Source: an uncultured Sphingobacteriales bacterium (GTDB lineage: Bacteria; Bacteroidota; Bacteroidia; Chitinophagales; Chitinophagaceae). From it: a stretch of DNA of 64,000 nucleotides. The DNA is taken from positions 238,057 through 302,056 of the forward strand of contig CALKHN010000013.1 in the NCBI GenBank assembly GCA_937991535.1, in the 5' to 3' direction. Shown here piece after piece: positions 42,729 to 49,576 of this stretch. The notes beneath the pieces were generated by a model. It was not told where the DNA came from. It saw only the letters and a list, made by a program, of their open reading frames with translations, and ran no database searches. Numbering within the stretch: the stretch's first letter is position 1; every line of letters starts with the position of its first letter. The translations under genes were made by a program, and so were the position numbers.

Positions 42729-44003
42729 ATGCTTTATGAAATGCATTTGAAACTTTTGCGCCACGTTTCTTTTTTGAAAGCTGTTATAGCATATAGCTTA
42801 ACAGCTTTTGGCGGGGCACAGGGTCATTTTGGAATGATGATGAAAACATTTGTTGCCAAAAGAAAAGACATCACTGAACAGGAACTATTAGAATACAATG
42901 CATTTTGCCAGTTGTTGCCCGGTGCTTCCTCTACCCAGATCATTACACTTATTGGGTATAAAAAAGGTAAACTGCCACTGGCTGTATTGACCTTGCTGCT
43001 TTGGATATTGCCCGCCTGCCTGCTCATGAGCGGACTTTCTTTTGCGCTTGATTTTGCCGGTAAAACCACTCTCCAGAATGATCTGTTTAAATTCATAAAG
43101 CCTATGGCTGTAGGCTTCCTGGCCTTTGCTGCCTTTAGAGCGTATACGTTGGTGGCCAACAAGCGCATTGCACGACTGATTATGGCTGGTACAATGATCA
43201 CTACCTATTTTCTTTTTAATTCACCAGTGGTTTTTCCCGCTGTTATTTTGCTTGGCGGACTGATCACCAGTTTCACTGAAAAGACTTCCGAAAAAATAAA
43301 TGTGGAACCAAGACCCATTAAGTGGGGAAACATAGTAATATTTTTTTTAATATTTATATTGGCTGGGGTATTTAGTGAACTTTCCCGAAAAAATGAATGG
43401 CAACACCGGAAAGCTTTTAATCTCTTCGAAAATACCTACCGTTTCGGGGGAATGGTTTTTGGTGGAGGCGATGTGTTAATGCCCATAATGTATGAACAAT
43501 ATGTTGTTCGCCCCAATACGGAACGCATACAACAAAAGAATCAAAATGTAATACGCATTGATCAAAACGAGTTCCTTACCGGCGCAGGAATGGTAAAAGC
43601 TATACCGGGGCCTACTTTTTCGTTCTCGGCGTTTGTAGGCGGGGAGGCTTTAAAAAACGAAGGAATGGGTATGCAGGCTATAGGTTGCGCAATAGGAGCA
43701 TTCGGTATTTTTTTGCCAAGCGCTTTGCTTGTATTGTTTTTTTACCCGGTTTGGAATAATTTAAAAAAATATGCCGTCATTTACCGGGCTTTAAAGGGTA
43801 TAAACGCAGCAGTAGTAGGCATTATGGCAGCTTCTACCCTTTTTTTAATGAAAGACATTTCGTTCTTTGAAGTAAATGAAGAAAATACAATCAGCCTTTT
43901 AAACATTGGCGTAATTACCGGAACCTTTTTACTGCTCACCTTTACCCGCTTACCGGCGCCGGTAATTGCTTTGTTTTGCCTGTTACTGGGGTTGCTTATT
44001 TAA
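42729..44003 (+). CDS. chrA: Chromate transporter, long-chain CHR family
   Basis: 424 residues with two homologous halves of about six membrane segments each. The paired family motifs appear as AFGGAQGHFGMMMKTF in the first half (CHR FGGPxAHxxxM) and RFGGMVFGGGDVLMPIMYEQ in the second. LLPGASSTQIITLIGYKKG and AIPGPTFSFSAFVGGEAL are also typical. It is an inner-membrane protein expected to export chromate. No chrB regulator is nearby, so induction is unknown. The start could also be a second ATG at 42741. Confidence 0.92.
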   Translation: MLYEMHLKLLRHVSFLKAVIAYSLTAFGGAQGHFGMMMKTFVAKRKDITEQELLEYNAFCQLLPGASSTQIITLIGYKKGKLPLAVLTLLLWILPACLLMSGLSFALDFAGKTTLQNDLFKFIKPMAVGFLAFAAFRAYTLVANKRIARLIMAGTMITTYFLFNSPVVFPAVILLGGLITSFTEKTSEKINVEPRPIKWGNIVIFFLIFILAGVFSELSRKNEWQHRKAFNLFENTYRFGGMVFGGGDVLMPIMYEQYVVRPNTERIQQKNQNVIRIDQNEFLTGAGMVKAIPGPTFSFSAFVGGEALKNEGMGMQAIGCAIGAFGIFLPSALLVLFFYPVWNNLKKYAVIYRALKGINAAVVGIMAASTLFLMKDISFFEVNEENTISLLNIGVITGTFLLLTFTRLPAPVIALFCLLLGLLI

Positions 44004-44030
44004 AGTGATAACGCAAAGCCGGCCTACATT

Positions 44031-44600
44031 TTACCTGTAATATCCGTTCTTTTCAATTTCCTCTTTAACAATATCCGGTACCAGGTACCTTATGGATTTT
44101 CCCTGTTTTACCAACTCCCGGATATGCGTAGCCGAAATTTGGAGCAATGGCGCATCCACTACCGTAATATTTTCAGGCTGATTTAGGCCGGGTTCAAAAC
44201 CCACCCTGTTGTAAACAAAAATGGAATAGCGCTTCATCAGTACATCTGCATTTTTCCATTTATGCAAATTTTTAAAACTGTCGCTTCCCATAATCACGGC
44301 AAACTGGTGCTGTGGATATTTTTCTTCCAGGTACGTTAAAGTATCTATGGTATAAGATGGTTTGGGTAAATGAAACTCAATATCGGAAGCCTTCAGCTTT
44401 AACTCTCCTTCAAGGGCAATGTGTACAAGATGGAAGCGCTGGTATTCGTTGAGCAACGAGTGCGATACTTTAAAAGGATTTTGAGGTGATACAACAAACC
44501 ATACCTGGTCGAGGCTGGTATGGCTGGCTATATGGCTGGCTATGATCAAATGTCCGTGGTGAACGGGATTAAACGAACCAAAATATAAACCGATCTGCAT
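44031..44600 (-). CDS. nadD: Nicotinate-nucleotide adenylyltransferase
   Basis: 189 residues, full length. The nucleotidyltransferase signature GLYFGSFNPVHHGHLIIASH contains the (H/T)xGH motif, and ISATHIRELVKQGKSIRYLV near the C-terminus has the ISxTxIR motif. It adenylylates nicotinate mononucleotide to make deamido-NAD in the cytosol, the late step of the pathway begun by NadB and NadA. It lies 14 bp after feoA and probably shares its transcript. Confidence 0.96.
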   Translation of the reverse strand: MQIGLYFGSFNPVHHGHLIIASHIASHTSLDQVWFVVSPQNPFKVSHSLLNEYQRFHLVHIALEGELKLKASDIEFHLPKPSYTIDTLTYLEEKYPQHQFAVIMGSDSFKNLHKWKNADVLMKRYSIFVYNRVGFEPGLNQPENITVVDAPLLQISATHIRELVKQGKSIRYLVPDIVKEEIEKNGYYR

Positions 44601-44614
44601 GGGGTAAAAAACAA

Positions 44615-44854
44615 TCAGGCTGTTTTTTTATATACTTCCTCTACCAGTACGCTCCTAGCCTCATTTAACCGCAAACTTAAACTATATCCGGCAACAGATA
44701 CAGAAATGGGATCACCCAGCGGAGCAACCTGTTCAATGGTAATTACCTCTCCCGGAATAAAACCCATCTCCATCAGTTTTAAAAAAAATTCATCATTTTC
44801 AATTTGCCTGATGATGACCGCAATGCCCGGACTTATCTGAGAAAGCCTTTTCAT
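44615..44854 (-). CDS. feoA: FeoA-domain protein
   Basis: 79 residues, a single SH3-like FeoA domain. RQIENDEFFLKLMEMGFIPG, EVITIEQVAPLGDPISVSVA and GYSLSLRLNEAR are the family landmarks. FeoA is the small cytosolic partner of the Fe2+ transporter FeoB. No feoB is in the window, so it either pairs with a distant one or has another role. A perfect -7 box 5 nt before its ATG suggests a leaderless transcript. First gene of a pair with nadD. Confidence 0.9.
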   Translation of the reverse strand: MKRLSQISPGIAVIIRQIENDEFFLKLMEMGFIPGEVITIEQVAPLGDPISVSVAGYSLSLRLNEARSVLVEEVYKKTA

Positions 44855-44859
44855 ATCAG

Positions 44860-44879
44860 CAAATCTATTGGTAGTTTTG
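44860..44879. promoter_or_regulatory. Back-to-back -7 boxes for feoA (-) and ybeY (+)
   Basis: CAAATCTA at 44860-44867 is TAGATTTG on the minus strand, 5 nt before the feoA ATG. TAGTTTTG at 44872-44879 on the plus strand lies 34 nt before the ybeY ATG. Both are perfect TAnnTTTG and only 4 bp apart, so polymerases at the two promoters would exclude each other. Confidence 0.5.
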
Positions 44880-44913
44880 CAGCATTATTTACGAATTTTG
44901 GAAAAGGATATTA

Positions 44914-45342
44914 ATGGCCCCTATTCATTTTTTCTTCCCATATCGAAACTTCGCACTTATTCGAAGAACAAAATTAAAATCATTTATCAGGGACATTTTT
45001 AAAAACGAAAACAAAACCCTTGTTAGCCTACGGTATGTTTTTTGTACTGATGCATACCTCCTTGAAATAAACAGGCAATATTTACAGCATGATTATTATA
45101 CAGACATCATAACTTTTGAGCTTGGAGAGGCGGGAAAGATTGATGGTGAAATATACATCAGTGCAGAACGGGTAAAGGAAAACGCCCAATTAATGCATAC
45201 CAGTTTTAATAAAGAATTGCACCGTGTAATTTTTCATGGAGTGCTGCATCTCTGCGGCTATAAGGATAAGTTAAAAAACGATAAATTTGAAATGAGAGCC
45301 AAAGAAGATCGTTTATTGCAGTTATATTTTGATATAAAATAA
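44914..45342 (+). CDS. ybeY: Endoribonuclease YbeY (rRNA maturation factor)
   Basis: 142 residues. The metal-site motif is HGVLHLCGYKDKLK: two His of the usual HxxxHxxxxxH are present but the third is Asp, a change I have the impression is common in Bacteroidota. YYTDIITFEL and GEIYISAERVKENA are also typical. YbeY matures the 3' end of 16S rRNA and takes part in ribosome quality control, in the cytosol. The next gene begins 12 bp downstream, and the parS site overlaps the junction. Confidence 0.93.
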   Translation: MAPIHFFFPYRNFALIRRTKLKSFIRDIFKNENKTLVSLRYVFCTDAYLLEINRQYLQHDYYTDIITFELGEAGKIDGEIYISAERVKENAQLMHTSFNKELHRVIFHGVLHLCGYKDKLKNDKFEMRAKEDRLLQLYFDIK

Positions 45343-45346
45343 ACGC

Positions 45347-45362
45347 TGTTTCACGTGAAACG
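45347..45362 (+). other. parS centromere site 1
   Basis: TGTTTCACGTGAAACG matches the conserved parS sequence TGTTTCACGTGAAACA at 15 of 16 positions and has the 14-bp perfect palindrome GTTTCACGTGAAAC. ParB binds this site and loads the chromosome-segregation complex. It spans the ybeY-CAP junction and includes the GTG start of the CAP gene. Confidence 0.85.
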
Positions 45363-46020
45363 TTTTCTTCTTATAATTATTGTGTCTCTTTTTTTTACCA
45401 CCGCCTTTGGACAGGGCTCTATTGTTTTGAATGATAAACCCTTTATCATTACCCCTGTAAAAGATACAGCATTGGAAAATTGGCTATCCGCAAGCCCAGC
45501 GTACTTGCAACTAAATGCAGAAGAAAAAGAGGCTGTTTACTGGATAAATTATGCAAGGCAGGAACCCCAACAATTTTCCACCATTATATTATTGCCCTTT
45601 TTAAAGCAATTTCCAGAAGCAAAAAGCAATTACACCCGGTCATTGATCCATGACCTGTCAAATCTTTCGGCTCTGCCACCGCTTATCCCTTCAAAAAAAT
45701 TAAATCAAATAGCCAGTAGTCATACCAAAGATTTGGGTTCCAACCGCCGCAGCATTTCACATAACTCTTCAAAAGGTGAATCCTTTAAAGAGCGTCTCAA
45801 CAGGTTTGGGTATTTTGAATGTGTCTCAGAAAATGTTTATGAGGGAAAGAAAGATGGTTTACAAGCAGTACTTTTCCTTCTTATTGACGCTGGTGTTCAA
45901 AATCTTGGACATCGTAAAAATATACTCGATCCCGATATGAAGTATATAGGTGTGTCCTTCTTTCCAATTAAAGGGCCGTCAAAGCACTATTTTATGGTTC
46001 AGAACTTTTCATGCAATTAA
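45355..46020 (+). CDS. Secreted CAP (SCP/PR-1-like) domain protein
   Basis: 221 residues. The start is GTG at 45355, which lies inside the parS site; it gives a good signal peptide (MKRFLLIIIVSLFFTTAFGQ). The CAP domain fills the rest: VYWINYARQEPQQF, HTKDLGSNRRSISHNSSKGE (conserved His), YFECVSENVYEG (Glu) and LGHRKNILDPDMKYIGVSFF. Bacterial CAP proteins are exported and mostly uncharacterised. The gene may share a transcript with ybeY upstream. Whether ParB spreading affects its expression is an open question. Confidence 0.9.
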   Translation: MKRFLLIIIVSLFFTTAFGQGSIVLNDKPFIITPVKDTALENWLSASPAYLQLNAEEKEAVYWINYARQEPQQFSTIILLPFLKQFPEAKSNYTRSLIHDLSNLSALPPLIPSKKLNQIASSHTKDLGSNRRSISHNSSKGESFKERLNRFGYFECVSENVYEGKKDGLQAVLFLLIDAGVQNLGHRKNILDPDMKYIGVSFFPIKGPSKHYFMVQNFSCN

Positions 46021-46024
46021 AGTC

Positions 46025-46040
46025 GGTTCCACGTGAAACA
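46025..46040 (+). other. parS centromere site 2
   Basis: GGTTCCACGTGAAACA matches the parS variant TGTTNCACGTGAAACA at all but the first position. It lies 663 bp after site 1, just upstream of mnmG. Two close copies in one place make chance unlikely and point to a real ParB-loading cluster. Confidence 0.8.
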
Positions 46041-46096
46041 TTATTATGATACATCAACCAGCCGCAAATAAATATCCTTATTATTTTTCACTACTG

Positions 46097-46104
46097 TAAT
46101 TTTG
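46097..46104 (+). promoter_or_regulatory. -7 box of the mnmG promoter
   Basis: TAATTTTG is a perfect TAnnTTTG and ends 4 nt before the mnmG ATG, predicting a leaderless transcript. parS site 2 lies just upstream, about where a -33 region would be expected to end. Confidence 0.5.
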
Positions 46105-46108
46105 CCAG

Positions 46109-47977
46109 ATGTTTTCAGTATACGACGTAATTGTGGTTGGGGCCGGGCATGCAGGTTGCGAAGCCGCAGCAGCCGCAGCAAATATGGGCAGCAAGGTTTT
46201 ATTGATTACCATGAACCTTCAAACCATTGCTCAAATGAGTTGCAATCCGGCTATGGGTGGAATTGCAAAAGGGCAAATAGTACGGGAGATTGATGCCCTC
46301 GGCGGCTATTCGGGTATCGTTACCGACTATACAATGATCCAGTTTAGAATGCTGAACAAATCCAAAGGACCTGCAATGTGGAGCCCACGAGCACAAAGCG
46401 ACAGGATGCTTTTCTCTAAAAAATGGAGGGAAATGCTTGAACAAACACCCAACCTGGATTTTTACCAAGATATGGTTAATGGTTTGCTCGTTAAAGATGG
46501 ACAATGTTGCGGCGTAATAACCAGCATGGGACATGAAATAAAAGCTAAAGCGGTAGTCCTCACCAATGGTACTTTCTTAAATGGTATAATTCATATCGGC
46601 GAAAAAAGATTCGGCGGTGGAAGAGTTGCTGAAAAAGCAGCAACAGGTATTACAGAACAACTGGTACAATTGGGATTTGAGAGCGACAGGTTAAAAACAG
46701 GAACCCCACCCCGCATAGATGGGAGAAGCCTGGATTATACTAAAATGGAAGAACAAAAAGGAGATGAGGAAATCAGTGGCTTCAGTTTCTCCCCTGTTCC
46801 TAAAATTAAGGCTCAACAGCAAAGAAGCTGCTGGATCACATATACCAATCAAACTGTTCACGACATTCTTAAAACCGGGTTCGACAGAAGCCCCATGTAT
46901 TCGGGCCGAATAGAAGGAATTGGCCCACGATACTGCCCCAGTATTGAAGATAAGATAAACCGGTTTGCTGAAAGAGACCGCCACCAGATTTTTGTAGAAC
47001 CGGAAGGTTGGAATACGGTAGAAATCTACGTAAACGGATTTTCCACTTCACTGCCGGAAGAAGTACAATTTGAGGCGCTTCGCATGATCCCTGGTTTTGA
47101 AACCGCAAAAATGTTCAGACCAGGATACGCCATAGAATATGATTATTTTCCCCCTACTCAACTCCATTATTCTTTAGAGACAAAACTTATTCAGCATCTC
47201 TTTTTTGCAGGACAAATTAACGGCACCACCGGATATGAAGAAGCTGCCTGCCAGGGATTGATAGCCGGAATGAATGCTCATCTTACCTCCCAAAATAAAG
47301 CGCCCTTTACACTTAACAGAAGTGACGCGTATATAGGTGTTCTCATTGACGATTTGATCAGTAAAGGAACAGAAGAACCTTACCGGATGTTTACCAGTCG
47401 TGCAGAATTCAGAACATTACTGCGCCAGGATAACGCCGATTTGCGATTAACCGAAAAATCGTATAGAGCAGGATTAGCTTCAGAAAAAAGAATGAAAGCC
47501 CTGGAAGAAAAAAGAACTTCAATTGATTATATATTAAATAAAATAAATACTTTATCAATTGAGCCACAAGATATAAATTCATACCTTCAAAGTATTCCTA
47601 CAGCTCCTCTTACTCAAAAGCAAAAAGCAGCTCAACTCCTGCTTCGTCCAGGTATTAGCCTTACCGATTTACAAACAGCCTTACCCAAATTATCTGAGGC
47701 TATCCAAAACACTAAACAAGAAGTTATAGAACAGGCTGAAATTCAAATTAAATATAATATATATATAGAGAAGGAGAAAGAGCTGGTTTCAAAAATGAGC
47801 AAGCTCGAAGACCTTATTATCCCGGAAAATTTCAATTATTTTAATATTTCCGCTCTCTCTACAGAAGCCAGGCAAAAATTTATCAGGGTTAAACCCAGAA
47901 CCCTTGGTCAGGCCTCCCGCATTTCGGGCGTTAATCCAAGCGATATTCAGATTTTGATGGTATATATGGGAAGATAG
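46109..47977 (+). CDS. mnmG: tRNA uridine 5-carboxymethylaminomethyl synthesis enzyme
   Basis: 622 residues, full length for MnmG (GidA). The FAD-binding motif is VVGAGHAGCEAAAAAANMG near the start. SCNPAMGGIAKGQIVREIDA, TGTPPRIDGRSLDYTKME, GQINGTTGYEEAACQGLIAG and FTSRAEFRTLLRQDNADLRL are strongly conserved. With MnmE it adds the (carboxymethyl)aminomethyl group at U34 of several tRNAs; MnmD is encoded 5 kb upstream. In many bacteria mnmG sits near the replication origin. Here two parS sites lie just upstream. Confidence 0.98.
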   Translation: MFSVYDVIVVGAGHAGCEAAAAAANMGSKVLLITMNLQTIAQMSCNPAMGGIAKGQIVREIDALGGYSGIVTDYTMIQFRMLNKSKGPAMWSPRAQSDRMLFSKKWREMLEQTPNLDFYQDMVNGLLVKDGQCCGVITSMGHEIKAKAVVLTNGTFLNGIIHIGEKRFGGGRVAEKAATGITEQLVQLGFESDRLKTGTPPRIDGRSLDYTKMEEQKGDEEISGFSFSPVPKIKAQQQRSCWITYTNQTVHDILKTGFDRSPMYSGRIEGIGPRYCPSIEDKINRFAERDRHQIFVEPEGWNTVEIYVNGFSTSLPEEVQFEALRMIPGFETAKMFRPGYAIEYDYFPPTQLHYSLETKLIQHLFFAGQINGTTGYEEAACQGLIAGMNAHLTSQNKAPFTLNRSDAYIGVLIDDLISKGTEEPYRMFTSRAEFRTLLRQDNADLRLTEKSYRAGLASEKRMKALEEKRTSIDYILNKINTLSIEPQDINSYLQSIPTAPLTQKQKAAQLLLRPGISLTDLQTALPKLSEAIQNTKQEVIEQAEIQIKYNIYIEKEKELVSKMSKLEDLIIPENFNYFNISALSTEARQKFIRVKPRTLGQASRISGVNPSDIQILMVYMGR

Positions 47978-47984
47978 ATTTAAA

Positions 47985-48007
47985 GCTTGTAAAGCCCGCT
48001 TACAAGC
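47985..48007. terminator. Inverted repeat at the mnmG/nadA 3' ends
   Basis: GCTTGTAA and TTACAAGC form a perfect 8-bp stem that overlaps the nadA stop codon. There is no T run on either strand, so it is a weak terminator candidate. Confidence 0.35.
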
Positions 48008-49010
48008 CTAAGGATGCACTTATTTCCAGCATACGCCTGATTGGCTTCAAAGCCGCTAATCGTAAATCTTCATCCATTGTAAGCTCAGGCGACTCATACT
48101 CCATGCACAGGTATAATTTTTCAAGTGTATTCAGCTTCATATGCGGGCAGTCGTTACAGGCACAACTGTTATCCGGCGGTGCAGGGATGAAAATTTTATC
48201 AGGAGAATTTTTTTGCATCTTGTGCAATATGCCCGTTTCCGTAGCCACTATAAATTCCTTACCCTCATCCTTTTCCGTGAATTTCAGCAACTGTGTGGTG
48301 GAACCAATAAAATCGGCCAACTGCAACACAGCATCTTCACATTCCGGATGTGCAATTATTTTGGCATCTGGATGTCTTACTTTTAGTTTCGTGATCTTTT
48401 CCCTGCTAAAAATTTCATGTACCATGCATGCTCCATTCCACAATACCATATTACGACCGGTTTTCTTATTTATGTAAGCACCCAGGTTTTTATCAGGCGC
48501 GAAGATGATCTTTTGATCTTCCGGTAAACTCTCTACTATTTGCCTGGCATTAGAAGAAGTACAAATAATATCGCTTAAAGCCTTAATTCCTGCAGAGCAA
48601 TTAATATAAGAAATAACAATATGACCGGGGTGCTCGTCTTTAAACTTTTTAAATAGCAAAGGAGGAGCCGAATCCGACAACGAACAACCAGCTTTAAAAT
48701 CGGGCAATAAAACCTTTTTACCGGGATTTAAAATTTTCGCTGTTTCCGCCATAAAATGCACTCCCGCAAAAACAATAATGTCTGCGGTTGTTTTTTCGGC
48801 CTGCTGCGCCAGCCCAAGACTATCACCAATATAATCTGCTACATCCTGTATATCAGCTTCCTGGTAGTAATGTGCCAAAACTACTGCATTCTTTTCCTTC
48901 TTCAATCTTTCTATCTCTTTAAACAGATCCAGGTGGGCGTCAATATCAACATCTAAAAAACCAACCTGCTGTACATTTTTCTTTGCCTCATTAATGTTAA
49001 TTAGTGTCAT
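48000..49010 (-). CDS. nadA: Quinolinate synthase
   Basis: 336 residues, full length for NadA. The three cluster-binding cysteines are in the usual segments: GCSLSDSAPP, HPECEDAVLQ and CACNDCPHM. VVLAHYYQEADIQDVADYIG and FAGVHFMAETAKIL are typical as well. With a [4Fe-4S] cluster it condenses iminoaspartate (from NadB) with dihydroxyacetone phosphate to quinolinate. It converges on mnmG; its 5' region holds a -7 box and the AT-rich origin candidate. Confidence 0.97.
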   Translation of the reverse strand: MTLININEAKKNVQQVGFLDVDIDAHLDLFKEIERLKKEKNAVVLAHYYQEADIQDVADYIGDSLGLAQQAEKTTADIIVFAGVHFMAETAKILNPGKKVLLPDFKAGCSLSDSAPPLLFKKFKDEHPGHIVISYINCSAGIKALSDIICTSSNARQIVESLPEDQKIIFAPDKNLGAYINKKTGRNMVLWNGACMVHEIFSREKITKLKVRHPDAKIIAHPECEDAVLQLADFIGSTTQLLKFTEKDEGKEFIVATETGILHKMQKNSPDKIFIPAPPDNSCACNDCPHMKLNTLEKLYLCMEYESPELTMDEDLRLAALKPIRRMLEISASLGL

Positions 49011-49100
49011 AGTATTTAATAATAATTAATTATTTATTTAAAAGCCCTATTACTATTACAACTGTTAATATGGGGAAACATATATAAACCGGTTTCTTGG

Positions 49101-49108
49101 CAAAGTTA
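49101..49108 (-). promoter_or_regulatory. -7 box of the nadA promoter
   Basis: On the minus strand TAACTTTG is a perfect TAnnTTTG about 90 nt before the nadA ATG. No -33 TTG at standard spacing. Confidence 0.45.
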
Positions 49109-49109
49109 A

Positions 49110-49576
49110 AACTAATACTTTATACACTGTCATTCACAAACTGTTCACAGGTGGTAAATAAATAACAGGGTGAGTTTTCAAGTGTTATTAACAATGTTGA
49201 AGGATTAGACCTGCGTATAAGTTTTTACTAATTTTTTATTAATCTGCTGTTAATAAACTGTGGTGAAATTTATTTTTCAGGGCATTATTCCACTGCTTGG
49301 GAAAACACTGAGATTTCCAAAATAATATGTTGTCCGGAACAGCACATTAAAAAAAGATTAAACCGGGGGTTTTCAACATAAAAGAGTGTGTATCAACAAT
49401 GGGATGTGGATTGCTATAAACGCGATTCTTTCCTTTTTTATTGCCCTGCGCGCACTGGCCGATATCCACTTTATAAAAAGCAGGAGGAGTGCTGCTTTAC
49501 AGTCGTTTTCCACAATTTGTTGATAAACATATATTACCCTATTTTTGCCGTCCATAAAAAATACATTTATTACTAT
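49110..49576. other. Candidate chromosomal replication origin (DnaA-box-like cluster)
   Basis: Gene-free, AT-rich DNA with several sequences close to the DnaA box TTATCCACA: TTTTCAACA (49370-49378), GTATCAACA (49390-49398), TGTGGATTG on the reverse sense (49405-49413), TTTTCCACA (49506-49514) and TGTTGATAA (49518-49526, i.e. TTATCAACA reversed). Two parS sites lie 3-4 kb to the left and mnmG adjoins. Genes left of it are mostly on the minus strand; those on the right lean slightly to plus. Only one box has a single mismatch to the canonical form, so this is a candidate, not a call. Confidence 0.4.
49516..49547 (+). promoter_or_regulatory. Promoter of the peptidyl-prolyl isomerase gene
   Basis: TTTG (49516-49519), 20 nt, then TATTTTTG (49540-49547) is a complete Bacteroidota promoter (-33 TTTG, -7 TAnnTTTG), 29 nt before the ATG. 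The -33 element overlaps a DnaA-box-like sequence. Confidence 0.65.

Noticed and set aside
49388..49576. Longer N-terminus of the peptidyl-prolyl isomerase (63 extra codons)
   Set aside because: The extra part lies in promoter and DnaA-box-like DNA, lacks family similarity, and the ATG at 49577 follows a full promoter and opens directly with a membrane anchor.
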